Positions 54,691 through 64,000 of a stretch of DNA of 64,000 bases are shown here, piece by piece. Each line of letters opens with the position of its first letter. The first letter of the stretch is position 1. The notes under the pieces were generated by a model that saw nothing but the letters and a program-made list of their open reading frames with translations, did not search any database and had not been told where the DNA came from. The translations under genes were made by a program, and so were the position numbers. Where the stretch lies: the NCBI GenBank assembly GCA_029255685.2, contig CM055312.2, forward strand, positions 78,684,369 to 78,748,368, read 5' to 3'. This stretch comes from Silene conica. Its lineage: Eukaryota; Streptophyta; Magnoliopsida; Caryophyllales; Caryophyllaceae.

Positions 54691-56020
54691 TAGTGATGTC
54701 ATTGGGGCGGGGCGGTGCTGGATATAGGCTCCTCCGTACTCGTATCAATCAAGAAAATCTCGTACACATCCCCGCCCTACCGCCCATGGCGGGTACAAGT
54801 TTCCAAAATCATATGTACAACCTCATGATTGATAAAATCCAAAGCGTTATTCAAGGGTGGACCCGAAACCTTCTTTCTTATGCTGGTAAGCTCCAACTCA
54901 TAAACTCTGTTGTGTTTGGAATGGAAAATTATTGGTGCTCTGCTATTATGCTCCCTAAGTATATCAGTAATCATGTCAACAAGCTTTGCAAGGACTTTTT
55001 TTGGAACATAGAGACCGGGAAAAGCAAAATGATCTATAAAAGTTGGGACTCGATATGCACACCTTGGGAGGAGGGAGGCTTTAATGTGAAGGAACTTCTC
55101 AGTTGGAATAAAGCCCTCCTTTATAGATGGATATGGAACTTGACAAACCACGGCGAAGGCATATGGGAAACATGGTCTCGTGCTTATAACCTTAAGGGCT
55201 GCTCTATTTCGGAAGCAAAATGTCTTCCCTACCATGGAGAGAGCTGGAAAGGAATTGTTCGCATAAAGGACGTCCTCCTTGCCCTTGCCGGAGACCCCAC
55301 AAATGCCCAAAGGCTGCTGGAATCTTGTACCAACACAGGCACCTTCTCAGTAAGCAAGGCTTACCATCTGTTCAGGCCAAAAAACAGAGTCCTTGGCTGG
55401 ACTCAGGCGCTCAAATTCACCACTGTTATTCCCAAGCATCATGTCATCACGACTCTCGCTGTGCAACGCAAGCTCCCCACTGTTGACATCATCAGTAACC
55501 GGGGAATTATGCTCATTAATCGCTGCTGCCTGTGCAAACAAGCAGCCGAGTCACATAGACACCTTTTCTTTAGGTGTACCTTCTCGCAGGGGGTGCTGAA
55601 TATGGTCATAAACTGGGCAAAAATGACAGGGATACCGTCTGACACCATGCTCCGGAACTGGCTGTACACACTTGCTCGTGACAGAACGCGAAACCGCTGG
55701 AAACGCAAAGTAGTTGGCTGCTGTGTTGCTGCCCTGGTTTACGGCATATGTGAGGCTCGCAATAGAAGCATTTTTGGGGGCTGGTCACCGGATATGGCAA
55801 AGGTTGCAATGGATGTCAAATTTGCTATTAAAACAAAGCTGAGATCAAGTAACAACCCAAATATTAGTCGTTGGCTGGACAATATGCGCTAGTTGTAGAG
55901 CGTTTTTTTGCTTTTTGTTGTAGGTCCGATTTCTTGTCTTTTTTTTTCGGCTTTTGCTTTGTAAGAACTCATCTCATTTTTTATTCCCTACATGGATGAA
56001 TACATATGAGACTAACTTTC

Positions 56021-56063
<43 letters not shown>
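54691..56063 (+). mobile_element. 5'-truncated LINE fragment with 39-bp poly(A)
   Basis: A 399-codon frame (54693-55892) begins in the RT thumb region (QGWTRNLLSYAGKLQLINSV, LCKDFFWN) and contains the zf-RVT region CCLCKQAAESHRHLFFRC. There is no RNase H, unlike the LINE at 6273-20968, so it is a different family. Poly(A) runs 56025-56063. CTAGT at 54690-54694 and at 56064-56068 may be a short target duplication. Harbinger sequence right of the LINE resumes well downstream of the break point, so target DNA was lost. Confidence 0.85.
54693..55892 (+). CDS. LINE RT C-terminal part with zf-RVT (fragment)
   Basis: The coding part of the truncated LINE: an intact frame of about 400 residues to TAG at 55892. 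It lacks the endonuclease and the catalytic RT core (no YxDD-type motif), so it cannot act. The intact frame despite truncation suggests a fairly recent insertion. Confidence 0.82.
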   Translation: MMSLGRGGAGYRLLRTRINQENLVHIPALPPMAGTSFQNHMYNLMIDKIQSVIQGWTRNLLSYAGKLQLINSVVFGMENYWCSAIMLPKYISNHVNKLCKDFFWNIETGKSKMIYKSWDSICTPWEEGGFNVKELLSWNKALLYRWIWNLTNHGEGIWETWSRAYNLKGCSISEAKCLPYHGESWKGIVRIKDVLLALAGDPTNAQRLLESCTNTGTFSVSKAYHLFRPKNRVLGWTQALKFTTVIPKHHVITTLAVQRKLPTVDIISNRGIMLINRCCLCKQAAESHRHLFFRCTFSQGVLNMVINWAKMTGIPSDTMLRNWLYTLARDRTRNRWKRKVVGCCVAALVYGICEARNRSIFGGWSPDMAKVAMDVKFAIKTKLRSSNNPNISRWLDNMR

Positions 56064-56065
<2 letters not shown>

Positions 56066-56528
56066 AGTTTCAAATTCATTATTCCTAGTTTTTGTTGTAT
56101 TTAAATATCATGTTTGCTTTAGTTATTATTATTATTTTTGTGTATGCGTTTTTTTATAATTATTATTTTTAGAAATCGTCTTTTTAATTTATAAAAAAAT
56201 TACTGTTGTTATTTTATAAATATTTCCGTAATTTATAAAAAAATTACTATTGTTATTTTATAATTTTTTCCGTAATGTACACCATAAAAAATTAATATTT
56301 AACTTATTGGAGTAGTTTTTAATTTATCAAGATTACAAATATAACTTATTTTTAATATTTAGTAAATAATAATAATTAAGAGAGTAAGAGAGAGGTTTTG
56401 GTGGGGTAGAGTATGAAGGAAATGATTGGGAATGTTGAAAAGTGGAAAAATGATTGGGTTGGTGAACTAGGTCGTGACCTTCTGCTTGGGAGGGTAAAAT
56501 TGGGTTAAGATAAATAAGGTGAGATTAA
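56064..56528 (+). other. 3' non-coding part of Harbinger element 2
   Basis: AT-rich sequence matching 48380-48800 of copy 1, including GGGTTGGTGAACTAGGTCGTGACC before the nested MITE. It is subterminal sequence with no gene. Confidence 0.55.
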
Positions 56529-56953
56529 GACCATCCCAAGCAAGGTGGATGAGGAGGTCAATAAGTAATTGGGTCAAGTTAATTAGGGATTAGTAATTTA
56601 AGTAACATGACCCATTATAAACTAGGGTCAATTGGTGACCTCTTTTTTTAGTATTGACCCACCTATTGACCCACTTATTGACCTAGTAGTTGTTTAATGG
56701 TCATTGGTTAGAAATGTGAAGAGTTTAAAATATAGTAATAATAATGGATAAAGTAAGAGAGATAAATTTTTTAGTGGGTTAAAAAATGTGGAAAGTAATT
56801 AAAAATGTTGGAAAGTGAAAAATAATTGGGTTGATGACCTAGATGGTGACCTTTTTGCTTGGGAGAGTAAAAATGGGTCAAGATAAATTAAATGTAATTA
56901 AGAGTAAAAATATGTATTGACCTACTTAGGTTGACCCTTGCGTGGGGATGATC
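56529..56953. mobile_element. Tourist MITE inside the Harbinger 3' end (425 bp)
   Basis: Ends GACCATCCCAAGCAAGG and, inverted, GATCATCCCCACGCAAGGG, flanked by TAA (56526-56528 and 56954-56956). Its ends match those of its host element, so it is an internally deleted relative inserted into its own family member. GGTCAATTGGTGACC words are subterminal. Confidence 0.8.
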
Positions 56954-57784
56954 TAAGGGTTAATATGTTGGTAACCCGATTAAGGCGACCTTCTGCTTGG
57001 GGATGGTCTAAGACAACAACATCAATAATATAACCCGGTTAGATTTTGTAGACGACATTTTAGTAAACGTAGACGGCGTTTTTCATAAAAAAGACGGAAA
57101 CTACCCTTGTCTCTCTCTTCCTCTCTCTCACGTTTAACCCACCATTCCCAAACCCAAATAATTATCAACATCCAAAAACTCACATACACCACCCACCCAC
57201 CACCACCGTGTCCCACCACCGCCCACCACCACCCCGAGCCTAGTCGACCGGCGCACAGCCACCACCGGCGCACGGGGACGACCGGCGACAGCGACGACCG
57301 GCCGACAACAGGTATGTAATTTGTATTTTTTTTTTTTTTTTGAAATTTGTTAATTGAATGTTAAATTAATGTTTCAAAGGCCAAATTGATAGTAAAATAA
57401 GTTTTTAAATGATATATTGATATGAATATGTGATTAGTAGCTTTAGTTTTGTTACAAATGTAGTATTAATATGAGTTTTTGTGAAATTTGAATTAGGTAG
57501 TAATTTGTTTGTTTTTTGTTTAAATTATATGTTTAGTTTATAAATTGTAGTGTTGTTAATTGTAGAATAGGTAGTAATTGTAGTGTTGTTAATTGTTGAA
57601 TAGCTAGAAATTGTTGGATTTAATTTGGGCAAAAATGTGAGCATTAGGTTGGTAGTGGTCGAAATCTGGGTAGGGCGTGTTAATGGTCGAAAATCTGGGC
57701 AGGAAGTGGACGAAATTTGGGTAGAAAATGGTTAATTTCTAGGCAAGGTTGAAATTTGGGTCGAAATGTGGAAGGATGAATGGT

Positions 57785-58080
57785 GCAACATTGATATTCA
57801 ATGTGAGAAGTCTGAGAACCATGGTGGAACATTGATATTCAATGTGAGAACCTTGGTGGAACATTGATATTCAATGTGAGAACCATGGTGAACATTGATA
57901 TTCAATGTGAGAACCATGGTGGCACATTGATATTCAATGTGAGAACCATGGTGGCACATTGATATTCAATGTGAGAACCATGGTGGAACATTAATATTCA
58001 ATGTGCGTCCATGGTTGCACATTAGAACTCATAGTCCTTCCCACGGTTGCACATTGAATATCAATGTTTGTCCATGGGTT
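57785..58080. repeat. Palindrome repeat array ACATTGATATTCAATGT + CCATGG, left
   Basis: Seven to eight units of about 33 bp, each with ACATTGATATTCAATGTGAG followed by AACCATGGTGG. Each unit has two palindromes. A related array lies at 59220-59745 near the other end. Confidence 0.85.
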
Positions 58081-58102
58081 GGACATTGATGGACCATGGG
58101 TT

Positions 58103-58309
58103 GGGGTTTAGGGTTAGGGTTTAGGTAAGGGTTTAGGGTTAGGGTTTAGGTTAGGGTTTAGGGTTAGGGTTTAGGGTTTAGATTAGGGTTTAGGGTTTAG
58201 ATTAGGGTTACGGTTAGGTTTACGGTTTAGGTGATGTTAGGGTTTAGGGTTTCAGTTAGGGTTAAGGGTTAGGGTTTAAGGTTTAGGGTTTAGGGTTAGG
58301 GTTTAGGAA
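58103..58309 (+). repeat. Interstitial telomere-like repeats
   Basis: About 200 bp of GGGTTTAGGGTTAGGG-type sequence mixing TTTAGGG with 6-base TTAGGG and other variants. It lies inside the TIR element between the left palindrome array and the second possible exon. The register is irregular, so it is degenerate rather than a fresh telomere addition. Confidence 0.85.
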
Positions 58310-58744
58310 ATATTTTTTTTAATTTAAATTTTCATTTTACTTGTTAAATTTCAGGCGCTGGAGATTCCCATGCACGAGGAGCCGGAAGTCGCCCTAACCG
58401 TTAGTCGACACGTGAAGACTCTTTTCCATCAACCAACAGAGGAGGCGGTTATAGATCGTGTCCGGGTTATGATGCGGGAGTTGACTCCGTATTTCGGCCG
58501 CGATGATGATGATGAGTAGTGTTTTTAATGTTTTTTAGTGGATTGTTGTAGTTTGTTGAATTTTTAGTTTAGCTTTCATACATGGTTTTAGTTTGTTGAA
58601 TTTAGTTTAATCGAATTGAGTAGTTTGTTAACTTTGTAGTTTTTTAGTTTGTCGAATTTAGTTTAATCGAATTGAGTAGTTTGTTGAATTTAGTTTAATT
58701 AAAACCATAGAAAATTTAAAACTACATAGTTCTATTTAATTAAA

Positions 58745-59140
58745 ACCATGAAAAACTTAAAACAACATAGTACTATTTAATTAAAACGGTTACAATATCA
58801 AAATAAACGGTAACTAAACTGATCACTATTTTCTTCGACGATGGTGTGGCGTAGAACCCATAGAAGTGTGTCAATGCTCAATGTTTCTCTCATATAACTT
58901 CTCGAGGTGGTCAACACTTCTATCCTTGAATGTCAACCAAGCCGGGCTTAGTGGTGGCATAGGTACATCTTCGGGTGGCGTGCATGCATGTAGCTTCATC
59001 ACGAGTTTCAAATCCACGATCCGTAAAGAACAAACGATTATAATCAAGCAAATTCTCGCCAAATTTCTCAAACGAATCCTATTAATTGAAAATTTAGTAT
59101 TGGTTAGCATATATATTTTATTAAGCAACATAAATTAACT
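58745..59140 (-). pseudogene. Possible gene fragment on the - strand of the TIR element
   Basis: An 86-codon frame (59131-58871) with more balanced composition than its surroundings. It includes KLHACTPPEDVPMPPLSPAW and DHLEKLYERN. I do not recognise it. It could be a second captured fragment, convergent with the one at 58355-58519, or chance. Confidence 0.3.
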
Positions 59141-59219
59141 TAAACGGAAAACAAAGTACTAAACTACGCTAAAATGTTGAATAATAATCGAAAACTAAAA
59201 AAAAAAAAAAAAAAACTAG

Positions 59220-59745
59220 CCATGGGCGACACATTGAATATCAATGTACGGCCATGGATTAGACAATGATATTCAATGTGTGTCCATGGATAGACATTGA
59301 ATATTAATGTCAGTTCCATGGCTGCACATTCACATTTAATGTCCGGCCATGGAGTACACATTGAGATTCAATGTTTGTCCATGGACAGACATTGAATGTC
59401 AATGTGTTTTCCATGGCCGCACATTGAATGTCAATGTGCGGCCATGGAACGCACATTGACATTCAACGTTTGTTCCATGGACAAACATTGAATAATATGT
59501 TTGCAAGCATTGAAATTGCACAAATAATCGAATTTTTTTTTTTTAAAAAAAAAAAATTGTCCATGGGCGAGACATTGACATTCAATGTATGGCCATGGAG
59601 TAAACATTGAGATTCAATGTTTGTCCATGGATAGACATTGAATGTCAATGTGCGTTCCATGGCCGCACATTGAATGTCAATGTGCGGCCATGGAACGCAC
59701 ATTGACATTCAATGTCTGTTCCATGGACAAACATTGAATGCTATT
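59220..59745. repeat. Palindrome repeat array, right
   Basis: About a dozen ACATTGAATGTCAATGT-type palindromes alternate with CCATGG at roughly 30-bp steps, in two blocks separated by an A/T run near 59530. Adjacent spacers are often complementary too (GTGCGG / CCGCAC). Confidence 0.85.
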
Positions 59746-59748
59746 TTC

Positions 59749-59780
59749 CTAAAATGTCGTCTACAAAACCTAATCGGGTT
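59749..59780. repeat. Third, internal copy of the element's terminal repeat
   Basis: CTAAAATGTCGTCTACAAAA followed by CCTAATCGGGTT matches the complement of the left end at 30 of 32 positions. It suggests that the right end was duplicated or that one element inserted into another. Confidence 0.7.
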
Positions 59781-60077
59781 GAAAAAATCGATTTCTATCA
59801 TTAATCTTAAACGAAACTATAAATTAAACATAACATAATTAATAAAATGTTAAGAATTTGATAACTAGTCGAAGAATTGGTTGAATGAGATTCCGTCATG
59901 AATTTTTAATGATTTTCGAGTTTTTAATTATTTTGGGTTTTAGATGAATTAATCGGGTTTTCTCAAGAATTTCAGAGAATTTTTCTAGTGAGATAAAGTG
60001 GTCAAGGGTATTTTCGTCTTTTTTATGAAAAACGCCGTCTACGTTTACTAAAATGTCGTCTACAAAAACCAACCCCC

Positions 60078-60937
60078 TAATATAATTATACCTTGTAATT
60101 TTAACATGGTATCATAAAGATGAGTGTGAAGTACGATGAACGAAAAGGGCAACTGAACATAATTTTTTTCCTTTTTTTGAAAATCCTACCGGTGGGTGTA
60201 AATTCCCGGCCACCCACCGAACACGGAAGCGGTTTTAGGAGTCCTCGGGCTCTGTTACCATAATAAGATTATAAAGGGGAGAGTTGTTCATAAAAAAATC
60301 GTAATATTGATAATTATTTGTGTGTTGCATCTATATATGAGGATTATTTATAATACCTCTCATCTTAATGAAATTTTAATCGAATGAGGTCAACCCTTAT
60401 TATTTGTGTGTTACATTGATCTCCTAATAAATTACACAAATTCTCATTTTAAACCGTCATTATTAAGACGGGTAAAATGATACCAAGTGGGACGGATAAT
60501 ACCCATCTTAGGTAAGATTTACTGAATAAATTAATGAACTTAAAATAAATAATTTCCATTTAAAATCATTTAAGCTTAAAAACGAAAATCCAAAGGGCCA
60601 CACACTGAATTAATAAGTCTTCACCTGTGACAAGCTTTTGTCAGTGTTTTGACTCCTCTATTCTCTCACCAAGTCAGTGAAGAGTGTGACCTGTCCTATT
60701 TTCTGTTACTTTTATTAGATTTTCATACATCACTCTACTCTTGTCTTTTCTTCTTAGTTTTTGTACAAATCATGGATTATCTGGATTATACTCTTGTACC
60801 TCCCCAGTCCCCTCTATCTGTATACAATACGTTTTCCGGCTTATTTAGTTGTATACGTTCAAAATATACTTAAAGAGACTTTGGAAAACGTATTCAAAAA
60901 ATAAAGAGTGATTAGATTTTCATGGTCTCGAATGTTA
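60078..60937. other. Intergenic with a possible LTR/PBS relic
   Basis: TTTTAACATGGTATCATAAAG at about 60100-60122 resembles an LTR end plus initiator-Met primer site, but no partner LTR or gene is visible. The remainder is AT-rich with no feature I can support. Confidence 0.3.
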
Positions 60938-61272
60938 GACCGTATCCAAACAAAATGTCGATTTAATCGAGTCAATAACATATTAACCCTTAATCATACC
61001 TTATTGACATTGACCCTCTTTTACCCTCTCAAGTAAAAGGTCGATTTAATCGAGTAAATAACATAGTTTTTTTTTTCTTTTTTTTCTTTTTTCTAATTTG
61101 TAACCAATGAAAATTTGTCACATAAGAGGTCAATAGATGAGTCAATTTACTCCACCTTGGGTCATAAATTGACCCTCAACAACCTTGGGTCAATCCTACT
61201 TTTCTATTAATTGTAATAAACTTGACCCAAGCAAGCAATTGACCTAGTAATTGACCTTGCTTGGGGATGGTC
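60938..61272. mobile_element. Tourist MITE of the local Harbinger family (335 bp)
   Basis: Right end GACCTTGCTTGGGGATGGTC and left end GACCGTATCCAAACAAAATG, flanked by TTA (60935-60937 and 61273-61275). The right end matches the terminal repeats of the element at 49492-57008. GGTCAATTTATGACC-like words recur inside. It is non-coding. Confidence 0.72.
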
Positions 61273-61896
61273 TTAGGTCATGAACTATTTTATTTAAGCT
61301 CCTAGGTAAGTGACCGGGACGAAGCTAGGATAGGATTTTAGGAGGGGCCGGTTTTCGTGATCTCCATCTAAAGTCAAGTTATCATAAATGTCACGTTGTT
61401 ACTGTAGTAATGCCGGTAATATTTGTTAGGGTCTTTTCACCTGATTACGTGAATCAAACAAACTACTTCGTAATATTTATTCTAAAACTACTTATTAAAT
61501 TATACATAAAGGTTTCAGCAAATTACCTTATACTTCCTCCATTTTTCTATTTTCTTCTCATTTCTCCTTTTTGGCAAGTTATTTTTTTTATTCTCATTTC
61601 TCATCTTTCATTTGTTGAGAGCATCCACATTGAAAAGGATTGTTCATCCTCTTAGATGAGAGAGTGCGAAGAGGATGTCCTCTTCAATGTGGAACCAACA
61701 TTGAACATCCTCCTTGAAAGAGGAAGAGGAAGACTTCCTTTATTTTTAGAGGAAGTACAACATAGGCTCTTGTGCCCCCTAACCTATGAAAATATTGCAT
61801 GTATAACTTATTTTATTTTATTTTTAATAAAAAAACTAATTAAAATATGAAAGAGGGGTTGATATAGGAAAAAAAATAGAAGAAAAAAGGGAGGAG
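61273..61896. other. Spacer with a hairpin-rich segment
   Basis: AT-rich until 61620. Then CCACATTGAAAAGG...CATCCTCTT and its near-complement AAGAGGATG...TCTTCAATGTGG form a long imperfect hairpin (61628-61702), perhaps one end of a MITE (GAGAGCATCCACATTG). A purine-rich tract (AAAAAAGGGAGGAG) directly precedes the LTR at 61897. Confidence 0.4.
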
Positions 61897-64000
61897 TGTA
61901 ACAGCCCGCTTTTTCGTAATTTATATTTTAACGGTTTTAATTATTTTTACGGGATGAAATAATATTTTTAATATTTAATGTTAATTTATTTTTAAAGTAA
62001 ATCATAGGATCCGTCTTAAGAACCTTGAGTCCTTAAGACGAATACAAACTTGATGAAGTTAAGTTCATATCTTAAAAACCCGTTCAACAATCCTAACCCG
62101 TTTCATTTAACACGGAAAGGACAACCCTCAAGTCCCTTAAAATCAAACCTCCATAAACATCATCTTCTTTTGCCCTTTCCTTCATCATCCGTCTACCAAT
62201 TGAAGGTAATAATAACATTTTCGGAATCCTCATTTAATTTCCAAGCCATCTATCACTTTCGTTTTGCATTTCATCGACTTCGAAAATTAGGCTGTTTTGC
62301 CTAATTCCGTTTTTCAGTCCTTAAACCCGTTTTCTTTGTTGTAGGAGAAGACTTAGAGGATCCTAAGAAAGTTGGTGACAAGATTCAAGAAGAGATTGGA
62401 GCTTAAACGCTATAAAGGTGACTATTATGAGTAACTCGGCCTTTTTGTCTAAATTAGCACTATATGTGATTTTAATGTGTTTTGATGAAAGTTAGTATGA
62501 TTATTGAGTTCTTAATGTTCTTATTATGTTATACGAACTGATTTTTATGAAGATTTAATGATGAATTTGATGAGGAAGTCGATTAAGGTGTATACATGTT
62601 AAGACCGGTTAAATTAGGGATTTTGTTGTTAATCCATGAAATGAATGTTTGTGTACATGTTCTTGTGTTTATTTGATGTCTTAAATTAAGTTGACATAAT
62701 GTTTATAGTATGTTAATTGTTAAGTGAATTGAAGTTGTTATACGTTGACATTGTTGCAAAATTGATGCCACTGCACTTTATCATGTTGCTTGTTGCACTG
62801 CTGCTTAATCCAGCCGCTGCTATTGTTCTTCGTTGTTGTGTATTGTATGCTACGGAATTGTTATTTCAGCTACTCGATAGTACTTGCTGCTCGTTGTGCA
62901 CTGCACTCCCTACTGAACAGCTACTTACTACTCCTATACTTCTGTTTCTGATGCGTGTTGGTGCTATCACTACTCAACTGCGTTACTTTCCTGTACATTT
63001 GCCCATGTTTTCCTGTCTGCATTTCAGTATCTGCATTCCGTTTGTGAGTCTGTTCTGCTCATTGTCCCTGCACGATGCTGCACACTTCTGTTTCGCAACA
63101 TTGCTGCCCCCTCCCTTATTCTGCACTGAACAGACCCCCCCTCCCAAGTCTGTTCTGCTATTTGTCCCTGCATTACCGTCGCGTCTGCATTCCGTTCCCA
63201 CTGTATGTTTGCGCGTCCATTCCCTGCCCCGTGTGTCTGCTGGTTGCTGCGGTACTGTTTGCGACGTACTGTCACTGCTGCACCCGAGCCCACTGCTACG
63301 GCACTGCACTTCTTCCCCTTCCCGCACTTCTAATTCCGTTCTGCACTACAGTTGCATTCCTGTGCCTGCGCTTAAGTTCCTGCACCTGTTGTCTTCTCTG
63401 TGTCCTGTTCCTGAACTACTACATTACTAAAATTATTAAACTATATTGCTACTGTATCCCACGCTATTGGTTACTACATTTTACTACTACTATTTATTAT
63501 AATATAAGTAAACTAAACTACTATTGTCTATTAACCTACTACTTCGTATTACTTATTACTGTACGTACTAGTTTAGTTATTTTATTAATATATTAATTAT
63601 TTTATTATTATTTTACGTACGTGCTTGCTAGCCTGCTTGAATTAATTAATTTACGTACGTTCTTGCTAGCTTGTTTACGTTTAAATTTAATACGTTAGAA
63701 ATCGTTACCAATTTCTAATGGGTTACGATTTTATTATTTGAAGTTTGTCGAAATAATTTATTTAGTTAGTCGAGTTTCCCGTTAAAAATATACTTAAAAT
63801 AATGCTTAGTAAAATATATTTTTGCTAGGTAAGATTTAGTAAGTAATTAGTGACTCGTCTAAAAATTGTTAGTTCTTAAGCGTCCGTTAATATTTATCAT
63901 CGGACTAAGAGATTTTAAAAGATAGTAGTTGTTTAGAAATAACTTAATCGGATTTGGCCTTTCTCTTATGTTTATATGTGTTTGAGGTCCCCGGAGGAGG
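61897..64000 (+). repeat. Tekay-like LTR, 5' part, running off the window
   Basis: Begins TGTAACAGCCCGC and follows the chromovirus LTR (read on its own strand) through shared landmarks: GATCCGTCTTAAGAAC, CCTTAAGACGAATACAAACT, the CATCATCCGTC leader, AAAGGTGACTATTATGAG-like, and near the window end GTTTGAGGTCCCCGG. At the site where the other LTR has palindrome modules it has a GCACTGC- and CTGTTCTGC-rich stretch. A 237-codon frame at 62717-63430 covers that stretch and is probably spurious. Whether this is a 5' LTR, 3' LTR or solo LTR cannot be seen. Confidence 0.7.

Larger units (their letters stand above)
49492..57008 (+). mobile_element. PIF/Harbinger element 2 with both termini (7.5 kb with insertions)
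   Basis: Left end GACCATCCTCAAGCAAGGTC (49492) and inverted right end GACCATCCCCAAGCAGAAGG (57008) are flanked by TAA on both sides (49489-49491 and 57009-57011), the 3-bp duplication of Harbinger. It carries the two genes usual for plant PIF/Harbinger, a Myb/SANT-like ORF and a DDE transposase, both on the + strand and both broken. Insertions inside it are a solo LTR (50452-52023), a LINE (54691-56063) and a MITE (56529-56953). Confidence 0.85.
57107..58519 (+). pseudogene. Possible two-exon gene fragment in the TIR element
   Basis: A CT-rich leader (57105-57140) is followed by a GC-rich segment ending ACAACAG then GTATGTAA at 57312, a strong donor. An acceptor TTAAATTTCAG ends at 58354, and then a 54-codon stretch is open to TAG at 58517-58519. 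It includes EIPMHEEPEVALTV, the amphipathic VRVMMRELTPYFGR and an acidic DDDDE end. I do not recognise the protein. The intervening kilobase holds palindrome and telomere-like repeats. It may be captured host sequence or the remains of an element gene. Confidence 0.4.
57034..60077. mobile_element. 3-kb TIR element with gene-like fragments (Pack-MULE-like)
   Basis: Perfect 53-bp inverted repeats (57044-57096 and 60015-60067, starting TTTTGTAGACGACATTTTAG) sit inside longer, weaker ends. The sequence TAATATAA occurs on both flanks (57026-57033 and 60078-60085). Long TIRs suggest a Mutator-like element, although 8 bp is shorter than the usual 9. Inside are a CT-rich leader, a possible exon, a long possible intron with repeats, a second possible exon, and a possible - strand fragment. 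No transposase is recognisable. Confidence 0.75.

Noticed and set aside
58103-58309. True telomere or chromosome end
   Set aside because: The repeats are degenerate, short and enclosed by a TIR element with flanking duplication.
62717-63430. 237-codon protein-coding gene
   Set aside because: It lies within an LTR, has Cys/Leu/Pro/Ser-biased low-complexity composition, covers internal duplications and matches no family I know.

Overview
The window is plant nuclear DNA, almost certainly from a dicot. Everything I can identify is transposable element (TE) sequence, and I found no host gene, tRNA gene or rRNA gene I would defend. The plant assignment rests on the element types (Athila- and Tekay-type Ty3/gypsy elements, plant LINEs with a C-terminal RNase H, PIF/Harbinger with a two-gene layout, Stowaway and Tourist MITEs, hairpin-CTAG Helitrons, CACTA) and on TTTAGGG-type repeats. 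The species cannot be read from the sequence; Caryophyllales is only a guess.

Layout. 1-6272: 3' part of a + strand Athila-type element (integrase end, broken ORF in the env position, 3' LTR). 6273-7876 and 19781-20968: one LINE (reverse transcriptase, zinc finger, RNase H, poly(A)), cut by two Athila-type insertions. The second, 7877-19780 on the - strand, is complete with TSD CGGAT, both LTRs, PBS, PPT, gag, protease and a downstream ORF, but has no RT, RNase H or integrase. 20969-35520: AT-rich mosaic of LTR remnants, a 1.66-kb CACTA element, several Helitrons and MITEs. 35521-48847: decayed Harbinger copy interrupted by a small hAT-like element that itself holds a complete 10.5-kb Tekay-type chromovirus (36381-46917), and by a hAT MITE that holds a Stowaway MITE. 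49492-57008: second Harbinger element with both terminal repeats and TSD TAA; its Myb/SANT-like gene is split by a solo LTR, its transposase is cut by a 5'-truncated LINE, and a Tourist MITE lies near its 3' end. 57034-60077: 3-kb element with perfect 53-bp terminal inverted repeats, palindrome arrays, telomere-like repeats and gene-like fragments. 61897-64000: start of another Tekay-like LTR, running off the window.

The most interesting signal is not a gene. At least five LTR families here carry arrays of short palindromes with a shared CGRYCG core (CCTCGATCGAGG, TACTCGACCGAGTA, GGTCGACCGACC, AGCCGGTCGACCGGCT). The palindromes are paired at a fixed spacing (21 bp, 19-21 bp or about 15 bp) and the pairs usually recur every 85-100 bp. 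In four LTRs the array lies just upstream of a TATA box. In both Athila-type elements a second array of the same type precedes the env-position ORF, suggesting a second promoter. Two further structural signals are hairpins with a constant AGGA loop but different stems before polypurine tracts in both Athila elements, and a 10-unit minisatellite in the Tekay LTR whose units have complementary but varying arms. These are readings by eye; none has been tested by alignment, folding or database search.
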